A stretch of DNA of 64,000 bases from Lysobacteraceae bacterium. Lineage in GTDB: Bacteria > Pseudomonadota > Gammaproteobacteria > Xanthomonadales > Rhodanobacteraceae. The notes beneath the pieces were generated by a model that saw only the letters and a list, made by a program, of their open reading frames with translations, had not been told where the DNA came from and did no database searches. Location: contig JAGWNA010000002.1 of NCBI GenBank assembly GCA_028871555.1, forward strand, positions 62,001 through 126,000, given 5' to 3'. The translations under genes and the position numbers were made by a program. Positions 27,918-38,147 of the stretch are shown piece by piece (within the stretch, counting starts at the first letter, position 1; each line of letters begins with the position of its first letter).

Positions 27918-30599
27918 ATGACCGACGACTCCCGCCAGGCCCGCGCCAATGCCCTGCTCAACACCGTGCAGGAAGAACAGCACCAGCGGCTCAAGATTTT
28001 CCTCGGCGCCGCGCCCGGCGTGGGCAAGACCTACGCCATGCTGTCGGCCGCGCGCGAGCTGAAGCGCCAGGGCGTGGACGTGGTGGTGGGGCTGGTCGAG
28101 ACCCACGGCCGCGCCGAGACCGCCGCGCTGCTGGAAGGCATGGAGGTGCTGCCGCGGCGGCCGGTGCGCTACGAGACGTTCAACGGCGGCGAGCGCGATT
28201 TCACCGAGTTCGATCTCGATGCCGCGCTGGCGCGCAAGCCGGCGCTGCTGCTGGTGGACGAGCTGGCCCACCGCAACCTGCCGGGCAGCCGCCATGAACG
28301 GCGCTGGCAGGACGTCGCCGAACTGCTCGACGCCGGCATCGAGGTCTACACGGCGCTCAATGTGCAGCACCTGGAAAGCCTCAACGACCAGGTGCACCGC
28401 ATCACCGGCATCACCGTGCGCGAGACGGTGCCGGACGCCGTCCTCGACCGCGCGCGCGACATCATGCTGGTCGACCTGCCGCCGCGCGAGCTGATCGCAC
28501 GGCTCAAGCAGGGCAAGGTCTACCTGCCGGAGACGGCCGCCGCGGCGCTGGACGCGTTCTTCTCGCCCACCAACCTGGCCGCGCTGCGTGAGCTGGCGCT
28601 GGAAACCATCGCCAACCACGTCGAGAGCGATCTGCGCGAGCACATGCTGGCACTCGGCGGCGCCATGCCGGTGCGCCGCCGAGTGCTGGTGGCGATCGAC
28701 GGCCACACGCAAAGCGAATACCTGGTGCGCGTGGCGCGGCGCATCGCCGAGCGACGCGGTGCGCCGTGGAGCGTGGTGTACGTGGACACCGGCGGCATGG
28801 TCGATCCGGTCCGCCGCGAACGCATCGAATCGGCCATGCGCATGGCGCGGCGATTGGGCGGCGACACGGTGATCCTGCGCGGCCATGCGATCGCCGATGA
28901 ACTGCTGGCGCACGCCGACCGCGAAGGCGTGGGCCAGATCATCGTCGGCCGCACGCGCGAACGGCCGCTCGCACGCATGCTCGGCTTCTCGCTGACCCAG
29001 CAGCTGCTGCGTCGTGGTGCGCACCTGGAACTGGCGATCATCGCCACACCGGCCGAGCGCGCTCGCTCTCGGCGGCGGATGCAGCTGTCCGGCGGACGCG
29101 GCACGCGCCGCGAGTACGCGTACGCCACGCTGGTCACGCTGGCGGCCTTCGGGCTCGCGTTCGTGGCGGACCGCTACTTTTCGGTGGCAAACCTCGCGCT
29201 GATCTTTCTCACCGCCGTGCTCGCCGTCGCGGTGCGCACACGCATGACCGTGGCCGTCTATACGGCCGTACTGTGCTTCCTTGGCTACAATTTCTTCTTT
29301 ACCGCGCCGCGCTATACGCTGGTGATCGCCAACGCGGACGATGTGCTGGCGGTGAGCCTGTTCCTGGTGGTGGCCTTGATCAGCAGCCGGCTTGCCACGC
29401 AGCTGGCCAGCCAGGTGGAATCGCTGCGCGCGGCGCAGGTGCGGGCGCGGGCCCTGCTGGGCCTGGGGCAGCGGCTGGCAGCCAGTGCCGATGCCGGAGG
29501 CGTGCGCGACGTCGGCGCGCAGGCGCTGGCACTGGCATTGGATACGCCGGTGGCGATCCTCGCCCGCGACGCCGGTCAGGCGCTGCAGCCAGTGGCTTCA
29601 TCGCCACGCAGGTTCGATCTCAGCGCGCAGGACCTGGCCGCCGCCGACTGGAGCGAGCACCATGCCGAGCCCGCCGGTCGCTACACCGATACCATCAACG
29701 CGGCCAGTTGCTGGACTCTGCCGCTGGGCAGCGAAGACAACCGGCTCGGCGTCGCCGCATTGCGTTTCGACGCGGCCAGCGGCGAACCCGATGCGGACCG
29801 CCGCAGCCTGGCGCTGGCGATGGTGCAGGACATCGGCCGTGCACTCGAACGTGCACGGCTGGCCGACGAACTGGAAAGCGCGCGCGTGCAGGGCGAAACC
29901 GAACGGCTGCGCAGCGCGCTGCTGTCCTCGGTCTCGCACGACCTGCGCTCGCCGCTGGCCTCGATGATCGGCGCCGCCGGCACCCTGGTCAGCTACGAGG
30001 ACAGGTTGCCGCCGGCGGAGCGCCATGATTTGCTGGAGGCGATTCTCGGCGAGGGCCAGCGGCTGGATCGCTACATCCAGAACCTGCTCGACATGACCCG
30101 GCTCGGTCATGGCACGCTCAAGCTCAACCGCGACTGGACCGACAGTGCGGAGATCGTGGCCGCCGCCATCACCCGGCTACGCAAGCTGTTCCCCGAGCTG
30201 CGCGTGGAAACCGTGCTGCCATGCGAACCGGTGCTGCTGTACGTGCACCCGGCACTGATCGAACAGGCGTTGTTCAACATCCTGGAAAATGCCGCGCGCT
30301 TCTCGCCACCGGACCAGTCGGTGCGCGTCAGCGCGCACCGCAGCCAGGACAGGCTGCTGATCGACGTGAGCGACCGCGGACCCGGCATTCCGGAGGAGGA
30401 ACGCGCACGCATCTTCGATATGTTCTATTCAGTGTCGCGCGGCGACCGTGCCCCGCAAGGTACTGGCCTGGGGCTGGCCATCTGCCGCGGCATGATCGGC
30501 GCGCACGGCGGCAGCGTGGAGGCCTTGCCTGGCGACGGCCGCGGCACCACCATCCGCATCAGCCTCCCGCTGCCGTCGCCGCCCGATACCGACCCATGA
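27918..30599 (+). CDS. kdpD: Sensor histidine kinase KdpD
   Basis: 893-residue sensor. The N-terminal KdpD domain has the Walker-like GAAPGVGKTYAML and LVDELAHRNLPG; a USP-like domain follows (about residues 250-370, with VLVAIDG and QIIVGRTRERP). Four short membrane helices (about 400-500) come next, then a GAF-like region, HisKA with SSVSHDLRSPLASMIGAA and HATPase_c with NILENAARFSP, DRGPGIP and GTGLGLAI. It senses K+ limitation and phosphorylates KdpE. Start at ATG 27918. Confidence 0.96.
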   Translation: MTDDSRQARANALLNTVQEEQHQRLKIFLGAAPGVGKTYAMLSAARELKRQGVDVVVGLVETHGRAETAALLEGMEVLPRRPVRYETFNGGERDFTEFDLDAALARKPALLLVDELAHRNLPGSRHERRWQDVAELLDAGIEVYTALNVQHLESLNDQVHRITGITVRETVPDAVLDRARDIMLVDLPPRELIARLKQGKVYLPETAAAALDAFFSPTNLAALRELALETIANHVESDLREHMLALGGAMPVRRRVLVAIDGHTQSEYLVRVARRIAERRGAPWSVVYVDTGGMVDPVRRERIESAMRMARRLGGDTVILRGHAIADELLAHADREGVGQIIVGRTRERPLARMLGFSLTQQLLRRGAHLELAIIATPAERARSRRRMQLSGGRGTRREYAYATLVTLAAFGLAFVADRYFSVANLALIFLTAVLAVAVRTRMTVAVYTAVLCFLGYNFFFTAPRYTLVIANADDVLAVSLFLVVALISSRLATQLASQVESLRAAQVRARALLGLGQRLAASADAGGVRDVGAQALALALDTPVAILARDAGQALQPVASSPRRFDLSAQDLAAADWSEHHAEPAGRYTDTINAASCWTLPLGSEDNRLGVAALRFDAASGEPDADRRSLALAMVQDIGRALERARLADELESARVQGETERLRSALLSSVSHDLRSPLASMIGAAGTLVSYEDRLPPAERHDLLEAILGEGQRLDRYIQNLLDMTRLGHGTLKLNRDWTDSAEIVAAAITRLRKLFPELRVETVLPCEPVLLYVHPALIEQALFNILENAARFSPPDQSVRVSAHRSQDRLLIDVSDRGPGIPEEERARIFDMFYSVSRGDRAPQGTGLGLAICRGMIGAHGGSVEALPGDGRGTTIRISLPLPSPPDTDP

Positions 30600-31297
30600 A
30601 CGCTTCCGCCCCGCGCGTGCTGGTGATCGACGACGAGGCGCAGATCCGGCGTTTTCTCGACATCGGCCTGCGCGCCGAGGGCTACCAGGTGCTGCTGGCG
30701 GCCACCGCGGCCGATGGCTTGGCGCAGGCGGCGACGCAATCGCCCGATCTGGTCATCCTCGACCTCGGCCTGCCCGACCGCGAGGGCCACGAAGTGCTGG
30801 CCGAGCTGCGCCAGTGGAGCCAGGTGCCGGTGCTGATGCTGTCGGTGCGCGACGCCGAAAGCGAGAAGGTGCGCGCGCTCGACCAGGGCGCCAACGATTA
30901 CGTCACCAAGCCGTTCGGCATCCAGGAGCTGATGGCGCGGCTGCGTGCGTTGCTGCGCAACCGCGCTTCCGGCGAACCGGAAACGCCACCGCACTATGAC
31001 GACGGCCATCTCCACATCGACCTGGCCCGGCGCGCAGTGACGCTGGACGGCACGTCGCTCATGCTGACCCGCAAGGAATACGCCGTGCTGGCGATGCTGC
31101 TGCGCCACGCCGGCCGCGTCGTCACCCAGCAGCAGCTGCTGCGCGAGATCTGGGGCGCCACCCACGTGCAGGACACGCATTATCTGCGCATCGTGCTGGG
31201 CAAGCTGCGGCAGAAGCTGGGCGACGATCCGGCCGCGCCGCGCTGGTTGAAAACCGAACCCGGCGTGGGCTATCGCTTTCTCGCGGCATCCGACTGA
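30596..31297 (+). CDS. kdpE: Response regulator KdpE
   Basis: 233-residue OmpR-class regulator. Receiver: IDDEAQIRRFL acidic pair, phospho-Asp in DLVILDLGLPD, Lys in YVTKPFG. Winged-helix DNA-binding domain: LTRKEYAVLAMLLRHAGRVVTQQQLLREIWG and THYLRIVLGKLRQKL. It overlaps kdpD by 4 bases. It should activate kdpFABC expression. Confidence 0.96.
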   Translation: MNASAPRVLVIDDEAQIRRFLDIGLRAEGYQVLLAATAADGLAQAATQSPDLVILDLGLPDREGHEVLAELRQWSQVPVLMLSVRDAESEKVRALDQGANDYVTKPFGIQELMARLRALLRNRASGEPETPPHYDDGHLHIDLARRAVTLDGTSLMLTRKEYAVLAMLLRHAGRVVTQQQLLREIWGATHVQDTHYLRIVLGKLRQKLGDDPAAPRWLKTEPGVGYRFLAASD

Positions 31298-31321
31298 CGG
31301 CCGCCGCGTTTCGGCGCCGCA

Positions 31322-32572
31322 TCAGCATTGCGTCCGTGCGGGCCGCTCCAGATTCGGCAAAAACACCGTGATAAAACCCATCAGCGGCAGGTACGCGCAT
31401 AGCCGGTAGACGTATTCGATGCCATGCAGGTCGGCCAGATGTCCGAGCACGGCCGCGCCGATGCCGCCCATGCCGAACGCAAAACCGAAGAACAAGCCGG
31501 AGATCGTGCCGATGCGGCCGGGGATCAGTTCCTGCGCATAAACCAGGATCGCCGAGAAGGCGGACGCCAGGATCAACCCGATGATCACCGTGAGCACGCC
31601 GGTCCAGACCAGGCCGACGTGCGGCAGCAGCAGGGTGAACGGCGCCACGCCGAGGATCGAGGCCCAGATCACCCACTTGCGCCCGATGCGGTCGCCGACC
31701 GGGCCGCCGATCAGCGAGCCGGCCGCTACCGCGAACAGGAAGGCGAACAGGTGTATCTGCGCGCCGGGCACCGACACGCCGAACTTGTGGATCAGGTAAA
31801 AGGTGAAATAGCTGCTCAGGCTGGCCAGATAGAAATACTTGGAGAAGATCAGCAGGCCGAGCACGACCAGCGCACCGGTCACCTTGCCGCGCGACAGCGT
31901 GGCGAGGGCCGGATGCCGCACGGCGGCCCTGCCGCGGCTGACGTGGTGATGGCCGTACCAGCGGCTCACCTGCAGCAGCACCACGATCGCCAGCAAGGCG
32001 GCCAGCGAGAACCACGCCGTGCTGCCGCGCCCGTACGGCACGATGATCCACGCCGCCAGCAGCGGCCCCAGCGATGCCCCGGCATTGCCGCCCACCTGGA
32101 ACAGCGATTGCGCCAGACCATGCCGCCCGCCCGAGGCCATGCGCGCGACCCGCGAGGATTCCGGATGGAAGATCGCCGAGCCGGTGCCGACCAGTGCGGC
32201 AGCCGCCAGCAGCAACGCGAAATCCGGTGCGGCCGCCAGCAGCAACAGGCCGCACAGGGTGAAACCCATGCCAACCGGCAGCGAGTACGGCATCGGCCGG
32301 CGGTCGGTCGCCATGCCCACCAGCGGCTGCAGCAGCGAAGCGGTGAGCTGGTAGGTCAGGGTGATCAGGCCGACCTGGGCGAAGCTCAGATGGAAGCTGT
32401 TCTTGAGGATCGGGTAGATCGCCAGGATCAGCGACTGGATCATGTCGTTGAGCATGTGCGCGAAACTGATGCTGCCCAGTATGGCGAATTGCGTGCTCTG
32501 GCTGGCCGGCGTTTCGGCCGGCGGCGGGATGGCGGCAGGTATCGGCGAGGCATTTTCGAGGCGGCTGCGCAT
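31322..32572 (-). CDS. MFS transporter, fosmidomycin-resistance (Fsr) type
   Basis: 416-residue, 12-helix major facilitator. FAHMLNDMIQSLILAIYPILKNSF is the characteristic N-terminal block of Fsr-type proteins, and GSAIFHPESSRVARMASGGRHGLAQSLFQVGGNAG the conserved central one. In E. coli, Fsr exports fosmidomycin; the natural substrate is unknown. Start at ATG 32572 gives the normal N-terminus, although no clear ribosome-binding site precedes it. Convergent with kdpE. Confidence 0.88.
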   Translation of the reverse strand: MRSRLENASPIPAAIPPPAETPASQSTQFAILGSISFAHMLNDMIQSLILAIYPILKNSFHLSFAQVGLITLTYQLTASLLQPLVGMATDRRPMPYSLPVGMGFTLCGLLLLAAAPDFALLLAAAALVGTGSAIFHPESSRVARMASGGRHGLAQSLFQVGGNAGASLGPLLAAWIIVPYGRGSTAWFSLAALLAIVVLLQVSRWYGHHHVSRGRAAVRHPALATLSRGKVTGALVVLGLLIFSKYFYLASLSSYFTFYLIHKFGVSVPGAQIHLFAFLFAVAAGSLIGGPVGDRIGRKWVIWASILGVAPFTLLLPHVGLVWTGVLTVIIGLILASAFSAILVYAQELIPGRIGTISGLFFGFAFGMGGIGAAVLGHLADLHGIEYVYRLCAYLPLMGFITVFLPNLERPARTQC

Positions 32573-32841
32573 GGTTGCTGGTTCGTCTGGCGGGTGGGAC
32601 GGGGGGACGAACATAGACAAACGGCGGCAAGCCCGCATGTGCCGGCAGTCCGGTCCTGCGGCCCGTCCCGGGGCAAAGCCGCAGGAGTCCGCCGGAACCG
32701 GCAGCGTCATCGTGCAGTCAGACAAAAGCGGCAGATTGCCCGTGCATGGCACGACCTGCCGCGGCGTCCAGCCCCGTCCGCGCAAACGGCGAGGTACCAT
32801 GCGGAGCGCTGCAGCCCACTTTTGCCGGACCGTGTCTACCG

Positions 32842-35013
32842 ATGAATACCCGCATTATCCGCGAGGCCCCGCCGACCGGCCCCGCCGAACCGGCCGCCGA
32901 TGACGTTCAATCGCCGCTGGCGACCGCGGACCTCAACGACAGCCGGCTGTACATCAACCGCGAGCTGTCGCAGCTGCAGTTCAACATCCGCGTGCTGGAC
33001 CAGGCGATGGACGAGCGCACGCCGCTGCTGGAGCGCCTGAAGTTCCTGCTGATCTTCTCGCGCAACATGGACGAGTTCTTCGAGATCCGCGTGGCCGGCC
33101 TGAAGGGACAGGTCGCGCTGGATCACGAGTTGATCGGCCCGGACGGCATCGCCCCGCGCCGCGTGCTGGCCGAGATCAGCGAGATCGCGCACCGGCAGGT
33201 CGAACGGCAGTACGCGATTCTCAACGAGCACATGCTGCCGCAACTGGCCGGGCACGGCATCCGCAGCATCCTGCGCACGCAATGGACGCACCGGCAGAAG
33301 TTGTGGGTGCGCCGTTATTTCCGCGAGGAGGTGGCGCCGCTGGTGACGCCGATCGGGCTCGATCCGACCCATCCGTTTCCGCTGCTGGTCAACAAGAGCC
33401 TCAACTTCATCGTGCAGCTGGAGGGCATCGACGCTTTCGGGCGCGACTCCGGCCTGGCGATCGTGCCGGCCCCGCGCGTGCTGCCGCGACTGGTTCGGCT
33501 GCCCGAGACGGTCTGCGAGGACGGCGACAACTACGTGCTGCTGTCCTCGATGATCCACGCCCATGTCGAGGAGCTGTTCCCCGGCATGCAGGTGCTCGGC
33601 TGCTACCAGTTCCGGCTGACCCGCAACGCCGATCTTTCGCTGGATCCGGAAGACGTCGAGGATCTGGCGATGGCGCTGCGCGGCGAGTTGTATTCGCGCC
33701 GCTTCGGCGACGCGGTGCGGCTGGAGGTGGCCGACAACTGCCCGAAGGAGCTGGCCGGCTACCTGCTCAGGCAGTTCGGTCTGGACGAGTCCGAGCTGTA
33801 CGAGGTGAACGGCCCGGTCAATCTGGCGCGCCTTTTCACCATCGCCAGCAACGTCAGTTATCCGCAGCTGCAATACCCGCCATTCACGCCGGTGCTGCCC
33901 AAGGCGCTCAGGTTCGCCGAGGACCTGTTCCAGGTGGTCGGCAAGCAGGATGTGCTGCTGTTGCACCCGTACGAATCGTTTTCGCCGGTGGTCGACCTGC
34001 TGCGCCAGGCGTCCAAGGATCCGCAGGTGCTGGTGATCAAGCAGACGCTGTACCGCACCGGTGCGAAATCCGAGATCGTCGATCTGCTGGTCGACGCCGC
34101 GCGTGCCGGCAAGGAAGTGACCGCCGTCGTCGAACTGCGTGCGCGTTTCGACGAAGAGGACAACCTGCTGCTCGCGTCGCGCCTGCAGCAGGCCGGTGCG
34201 ATGGTGATCTACGGCGTGGTCGGCATCAAGACGCATGCCAAGCTGATGCTGATCCAGCGTCGCGAAGGCAGCAAGCTGGTGCGTTACGCGCACCTGGGCA
34301 CCGGCAACTACCACACCGGCAACGCGCGGTTGTACACCGACTACAGCCTGCTCACCTCCGACGCCGCACTGTGCGAGGACGTGCACAGGCTGTTCAGCCA
34401 GCTCACCGGCATGGGCAAGGTGCAGCCCATGAAGAAACTGCTGCATGCGCCGTTCACGCTGAAGAAGACCCTGCTCGAACTCATCGCGCAGGAGGCCGCC
34501 CACGCCGCGGCCGGCAAGCCGGCGCAGATCATCATCAAGGTCAACGCGCTGAATGAGCCGAAAATCATGCGCGAGCTGTACAAGGCCAGTCTCGCCGGGG
34601 TGTCGATCGACCTGATCGTGCGCGGCGTGTGCTGTCTGCGCCCCGGCGTGGCCGGGGTGTCGCAGAACATCCGGGTGCGTTCGGTCATCGACCGCTTCCT
34701 GGAGCACAGCCGCATCTACTGGTTCGCCAATGACGGCGAGCCGAAGCTGTATCTGTCCAGTGCCGACCTGATGGAGCGCAACCTGGACCGGCGCGTCGAA
34801 ACGGCGTTCCCGATCGAGGGCAAGAAACTGCAGCAGCGCGTACGCGACGTGCTGGAACTCTACCTTGCCGACAACACCAGCGCATCGCTGCTGCAGCCGG
34901 ATGGCCAGTACCTGCGTCCGTTCGTGGCGGCCGGCACGGCCGCCATCAACGTGCAGGACCGGCTGCTGGAAAAGCTGTGCGGCAGCGGCACGGATGCCGA
35001 CCACGACCATTGA
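32842..35013 (+). CDS. ppk1: Polyphosphate kinase 1
   Basis: 723-residue Ppk1. N domain [19 protein letters not shown] and [19 protein letters not shown]; head domain with LIFSRN neighbours and [10 protein letters not shown]1/C2 phospholipase-D-like domains with KQTLYRTG, the catalytic His465 in [30 protein letters not shown] and RGVCCLRPG. It reversibly polymerises ATP gamma-phosphate to polyphosphate and influences stress, motility and biofilm. No ppx gene is adjacent. Start at ATG 32842. Confidence 0.97.
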   Translation: MNTRIIREAPPTGPAEPAADDVQSPLATADLNDSRLYINRELSQLQFNIRVLDQAMDERTPLLERLKFLLIFSRNMDEFFEIRVAGLKGQVALDHELIGPDGIAPRRVLAEISEIAHRQVERQYAILNEHMLPQLAGHGIRSILRTQWTHRQKLWVRRYFREEVAPLVTPIGLDPTHPFPLLVNKSLNFIVQLEGIDAFGRDSGLAIVPAPRVLPRLVRLPETVCEDGDNYVLLSSMIHAHVEELFPGMQVLGCYQFRLTRNADLSLDPEDVEDLAMALRGELYSRRFGDAVRLEVADNCPKELAGYLLRQFGLDESELYEVNGPVNLARLFTIASNVSYPQLQYPPFTPVLPKALRFAEDLFQVVGKQDVLLLHPYESFSPVVDLLRQASKDPQVLVIKQTLYRTGAKSEIVDLLVDAARAGKEVTAVVELRARFDEEDNLLLASRLQQAGAMVIYGVVGIKTHAKLMLIQRREGSKLVRYAHLGTGNYHTGNARLYTDYSLLTSDAALCEDVHRLFSQLTGMGKVQPMKKLLHAPFTLKKTLLELIAQEAAHAAAGKPAQIIIKVNALNEPKIMRELYKASLAGVSIDLIVRGVCCLRPGVAGVSQNIRVRSVIDRFLEHSRIYWFANDGEPKLYLSSADLMERNLDRRVETAFPIEGKKLQQRVRDVLELYLADNTSASLLQPDGQYLRPFVAAGTAAINVQDRLLEKLCGSGTDADHDH

Positions 35014-35052
35014 GGACCGCCACGCGGCGGCCGCGCCCCGGCTCGCCGGCGG

Positions 35053-35901
35053 TCACTTGGTGTGGAGGCTTACGCCGGCCAGGCGGGGCGGTTGCGCGCA
35101 GCCGCCGCCGCGCAAGGCGTCGAGCCAGGTCGTGACCAGCGCGACGGTGGCGCTTTCGGTCCTGCCGGCAAGGCCCGCCCCGGCGAAGTTCATGTGCGTG
35201 CCGCCGTCGACGACCGCCAGCCAGCGGCAACCCGGGGCGAGCCCGTCGAATGCCTTCATGCGCCAGCGGTAGTCGCCGTCCAGCCCGCTGTCGCGAGTGC
35301 CGGTGATCATCAGCATCGGCGCCTGGACGGTGCGCTGCGCATCCGCCGGGAAGACTGCGTCCGGACCGGCTGGCGACAGCGCCACGTAAGCATCGAAACC
35401 GCCGTCGCCGCGCACGCCGAGCAGGTTGCGTGCACCGGCTTCGATCTGTACCGTGCGTGCGCCCATCGAATGTCCGATCAGCGCCGCGAACGGCGCCCGG
35501 CAGCGCTGCCGGGCCCATTGCCGCGCCGCATCGATGTCCAGCAGGCGGGCGCGGTAGTTGCCGGCGTCGGTCACCATCGCGGCGACCCCTTGCCGTACGC
35601 CGCCAGTTCGACGGATGTCCGCGCGCAGCGGCGCGATGCCGCTCTCGCGATGGCCCAGCACGATGGCGCGCCAGCCGTCCCTGCTCAATGCCTCGCCGAG
35701 ATAGCGCAGGCCCTTCTCGTCGCCGCCGGCGCCGGGCGAAATCAATGCCAGCGGCGGGCAGGCCGGCCCGTTCGCGTCATACACCATCAACGGCGTCTGC
35801 GCGCCGTCCGCACGCGGTACCGACACGGCCTGGCGGGCATGCAGGCCGGTGGCGATACCGATCAGCAGCAGACTGGACAGCCATCGCGATGCACTTGGCA
35901 T
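35053..35901 (-). CDS. Alpha/beta hydrolase, secreted (dienelactone-hydrolase-like)
   Basis: 282 residues with a signal peptide (SSLLLIGIATGLHA, cleavage about residue 22). The hydrolase core shows LALISPGAGGDEKGLRYLGEAL, the nucleophile elbow GHSMGA and the late GGTHMNF with the likely catalytic His. It resembles predicted periplasmic dienelactone-hydrolase/PAF-acetylhydrolase-like proteins. Substrate unknown. Excellent ribosome-binding site (AAGGAGAA) before ATG 35901. It lies 11 bases after the histidine kinase gene in the same direction, so it may be part of that operon. Confidence 0.8.
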   Translation of the reverse strand: MPSASRWLSSLLLIGIATGLHARQAVSVPRADGAQTPLMVYDANGPACPPLALISPGAGGDEKGLRYLGEALSRDGWRAIVLGHRESGIAPLRADIRRTGGVRQGVAAMVTDAGNYRARLLDIDAARQWARQRCRAPFAALIGHSMGARTVQIEAGARNLLGVRGDGGFDAYVALSPAGPDAVFPADAQRTVQAPMLMITGTRDSGLDGDYRWRMKAFDGLAPGCRWLAVVDGGTHMNFAGAGLAGRTESATVALVTTWLDALRGGGCAQPPRLAGVSLHTK

Positions 35902-35912
35902 GGGTTTCTCCT

Positions 35913-37226
35913 TCAATGAGGGCGTGGCGGGGAGGGAAGCCGGATCGTGGCGACGAGGCCGCCGCCCGGCGCGTTGCGCAGCTGCAGCGTGCCGCCATGC
36001 AGCTCGGCGGCGCGCTTGACGATGCTCAGGCCCAGGCCGGTACCGGCTCCACCGCGCGAAGGGTCGCCGCGCAGAAAGGGCTGGCCGAGCCGGTCGAGCA
36101 GGGCCGGCGGCGCTCCCGGCCCGTGGTCGGCGACGCACAGGAAAAAGTGTTCGTCATCGAAACCCATGCCCAGCCTGAACGGAGCGGCGCCGTGCCGTTC
36201 GGCGTTGTCCATCAGGTTGCCGATGGCACGGCGCAGCAACGTGGGGCGCACCGCGAACGGCAGCAGCGCAGGACCGTCCAGCTGCCAGTCGTCGGGATGT
36301 TCGCGCAGGGCCAGCAGCTGGCCGAGCACGGTGGCCATGTCGATCTCGCGCAGCGCCTCGTCGCTGCCGTCGCGCACGAACGACAGGCATTGTTCGAGCG
36401 CGCTGTCGAGCTGCTGCAGGTCGGCGACCATCGCCTCGCGACGCTCGGGATCGCTGGCATCGCCCAGTTCCAGCGCCAGCCGCAGCCGCGCCAGCGGCGT
36501 GCGCAGGTCGTGCGAGATGCCGGCCAGCATCAGTTCGCGTTCGCGCGCCGCGCCGCGCAGGCGCGCGCCGGCCGCGCCGATGGCGTCAGCCAGATGGTGC
36601 ACCTCGCGCGGGCTGCCGTGCAGGACCTCGCGCATCGGGTTGCCGGCGAGCAGCGCATGGGCGTTCGCCGCCAGGCTCTCGAGGGGGCGGGTCAGGCGGC
36701 GTGCCGCGATCGCCGCGACGGCCAGCGCGATCAGTCCGGCGATCAATGCGGCGAGCAGGGTCGAGCCGATCATTTCATTGCGATAGTCGAGTGCGTGCAG
36801 CACGATCCAGCGGCCCGGCTTGCTGGTGCTGCGTATCCAGATCTGCGCCCCGGACGGCCGCGTCGGGGATGCGGCCGTCCGGGTCACCACGACGCGCGAC
36901 GGGTCGCCCAGCATGCGGCCGGCGATCCGGCCGACGTCCTCGACCACCGGCGCCGTGCGCCCGGCGCCGGCGGGCGGCGCCTCGGCGACATCCGCACGGA
37001 TGCCCAGCGCGCGCAGTTCGCCGAGGATCCGCATCGAGTCCGGATCGCTGCGGGCGGACAGCTCATCGGTGGCAAGCGCCGCCGCCGCCACCAGGCGGCC
37101 GTAGATTTTGCCGGTCACCTGCCGGCCGGTGCGCATCGACAGCACCGCGGCGAGCGCGAGGGCGAGGGTCAGCGCCAGCGCCAGCAACCCGAGCAGCAGC
37201 GAGAAAGTGGCCGGTGCGCGCTTCAC
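35913..37226 (-). CDS. Sensor histidine kinase (EnvZ-like)
   Basis: 437-residue membrane sensor: N-terminal helix (FSLLLGLLALALTLALALAAVL), periplasmic domain of about 120 residues, second helix (LLAALIAGLIALAVAAIAA), HAMP with RRLTRPLESLAANA, HisKA with AGISHDLRTPLARLRLALEL and ATPase with NLMDNAERHG, DHGPGAP and GTGLGLSIVKRAAELHGG. It starts with GTG inside the regulator stop codon (GTGA overlap). The EnvZ-like organisation is visible; the stimulus is unknown. Confidence 0.9.
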   Translation of the reverse strand: MKRAPATFSLLLGLLALALTLALALAAVLSMRTGRQVTGKIYGRLVAAAALATDELSARSDPDSMRILGELRALGIRADVAEAPPAGAGRTAPVVEDVGRIAGRMLGDPSRVVVTRTAASPTRPSGAQIWIRSTSKPGRWIVLHALDYRNEMIGSTLLAALIAGLIALAVAAIAARRLTRPLESLAANAHALLAGNPMREVLHGSPREVHHLADAIGAAGARLRGAARERELMLAGISHDLRTPLARLRLALELGDASDPERREAMVADLQQLDSALEQCLSFVRDGSDEALREIDMATVLGQLLALREHPDDWQLDGPALLPFAVRPTLLRRAIGNLMDNAERHGAAPFRLGMGFDDEHFFLCVADHGPGAPPALLDRLGQPFLRGDPSRGGAGTGLGLSIVKRAAELHGGTLQLRNAPGGGLVATIRLPSPPRPH

Positions 37227-37939
37227 GAGCGATCCCCGTCGGGCACGAAGACATAGCCTTCGCCCCACACCGTCTGCAGCCAGCGCGGCTGGCGCGGGTC
37301 GTCCTCCAGGCAGCGGCGCAGCCGCGACACCATCACGTCGATGCTGCGGTCGAACGCCTCGTGGTCGCGGCCGCGGGCCAGCGTGATCAGGCGTTCGCGG
37401 GTGAGCGTCTCGAACGGATGGGCAACCAGCGCCGCCAGCACCGCGAATTCGCCGCTGGTCAGCTTGACCGGGCTGGACTCGTCGAGCAGCTGGCGGGTAG
37501 CGGGGTCGAACGTGAACCGGCCGAACTGCACCGGACCCTGCTCGGTCCGCGGAGCGCCCGCCGGCGCACGCGGCCGGCGCCGCATCACCGCGCGGATGCG
37601 CGCGACCAGCTCGCGCGGGTTGCACGGCTTGGCCAGGTAGTCGTCGGCGCCGATTTCCAGCCCGACGATGCGATCCACGTCATCTCCCTTGGCGGTCAGC
37701 ATGATCACCGGCGTCTCGATGCCGTCGGCGCGCAGCGCACGGCACACATCGAGGCCGTCGGCGTCGGGCAGCATCAGGTCCAGCACGATCAGGTCGACAT
37801 GATGGGCGGACAGTTCGCGCCGCATGGCTGCCGCATGGCTGGCGCTGCGCACGTGGAAGCCCTGCTGGGCCAGGTAGCGCTCGAGCAGGTCGCGCAGGCG
37901 CAGGTCGTCGTCGACGACGAGGATGTGGGTGGTCTCCAT
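37223..37939 (-). CDS. Response regulator, OmpR family
   Basis: 238-residue OmpR/PhoB-type regulator: METTHILVVDDDLRLRDLLERYL, phospho-Asp in DLIVLDLMLPDADG, Lys in DDYLAKP, then a winged helix with VKLTSGEFAVLAALVAHPFETLTRERL and RSIDVMVSRLRRCLEDDPR, closest to OmpR in wording. First gene of the regulator-kinase(-hydrolase) leftward unit. The 209-base gap to the divergent secreted-protein gene at 38148 probably carries both promoters, so that gene is a plausible target. Confidence 0.9.
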   Translation of the reverse strand: METTHILVVDDDLRLRDLLERYLAQQGFHVRSASHAAAMRRELSAHHVDLIVLDLMLPDADGLDVCRALRADGIETPVIMLTAKGDDVDRIVGLEIGADDYLAKPCNPRELVARIRAVMRRRPRAPAGAPRTEQGPVQFGRFTFDPATRQLLDESSPVKLTSGEFAVLAALVAHPFETLTRERLITLARGRDHEAFDRSIDVMVSRLRRCLEDDPRQPRWLQTVWGEGYVFVPDGDRS

Positions 37940-38147
37940 GCGCCGACTATGTCCCGTGTCCACGGATGCCGGCAAGCCCGCCGGGGCGCCATTTGTAAGC
38001 GGATGTGTCTGCCGGCGGAAACGGCAACATCCGCTCACCTGCGCCCGCAGGACGGACACACCTTGCCACGCGGATTCCGGGAAAGTGGCGTCACGCCGCC
38101 GGACATCCCTCCGGCGTGCCGCCACTCAACCCGCACAGGAGTTCGTC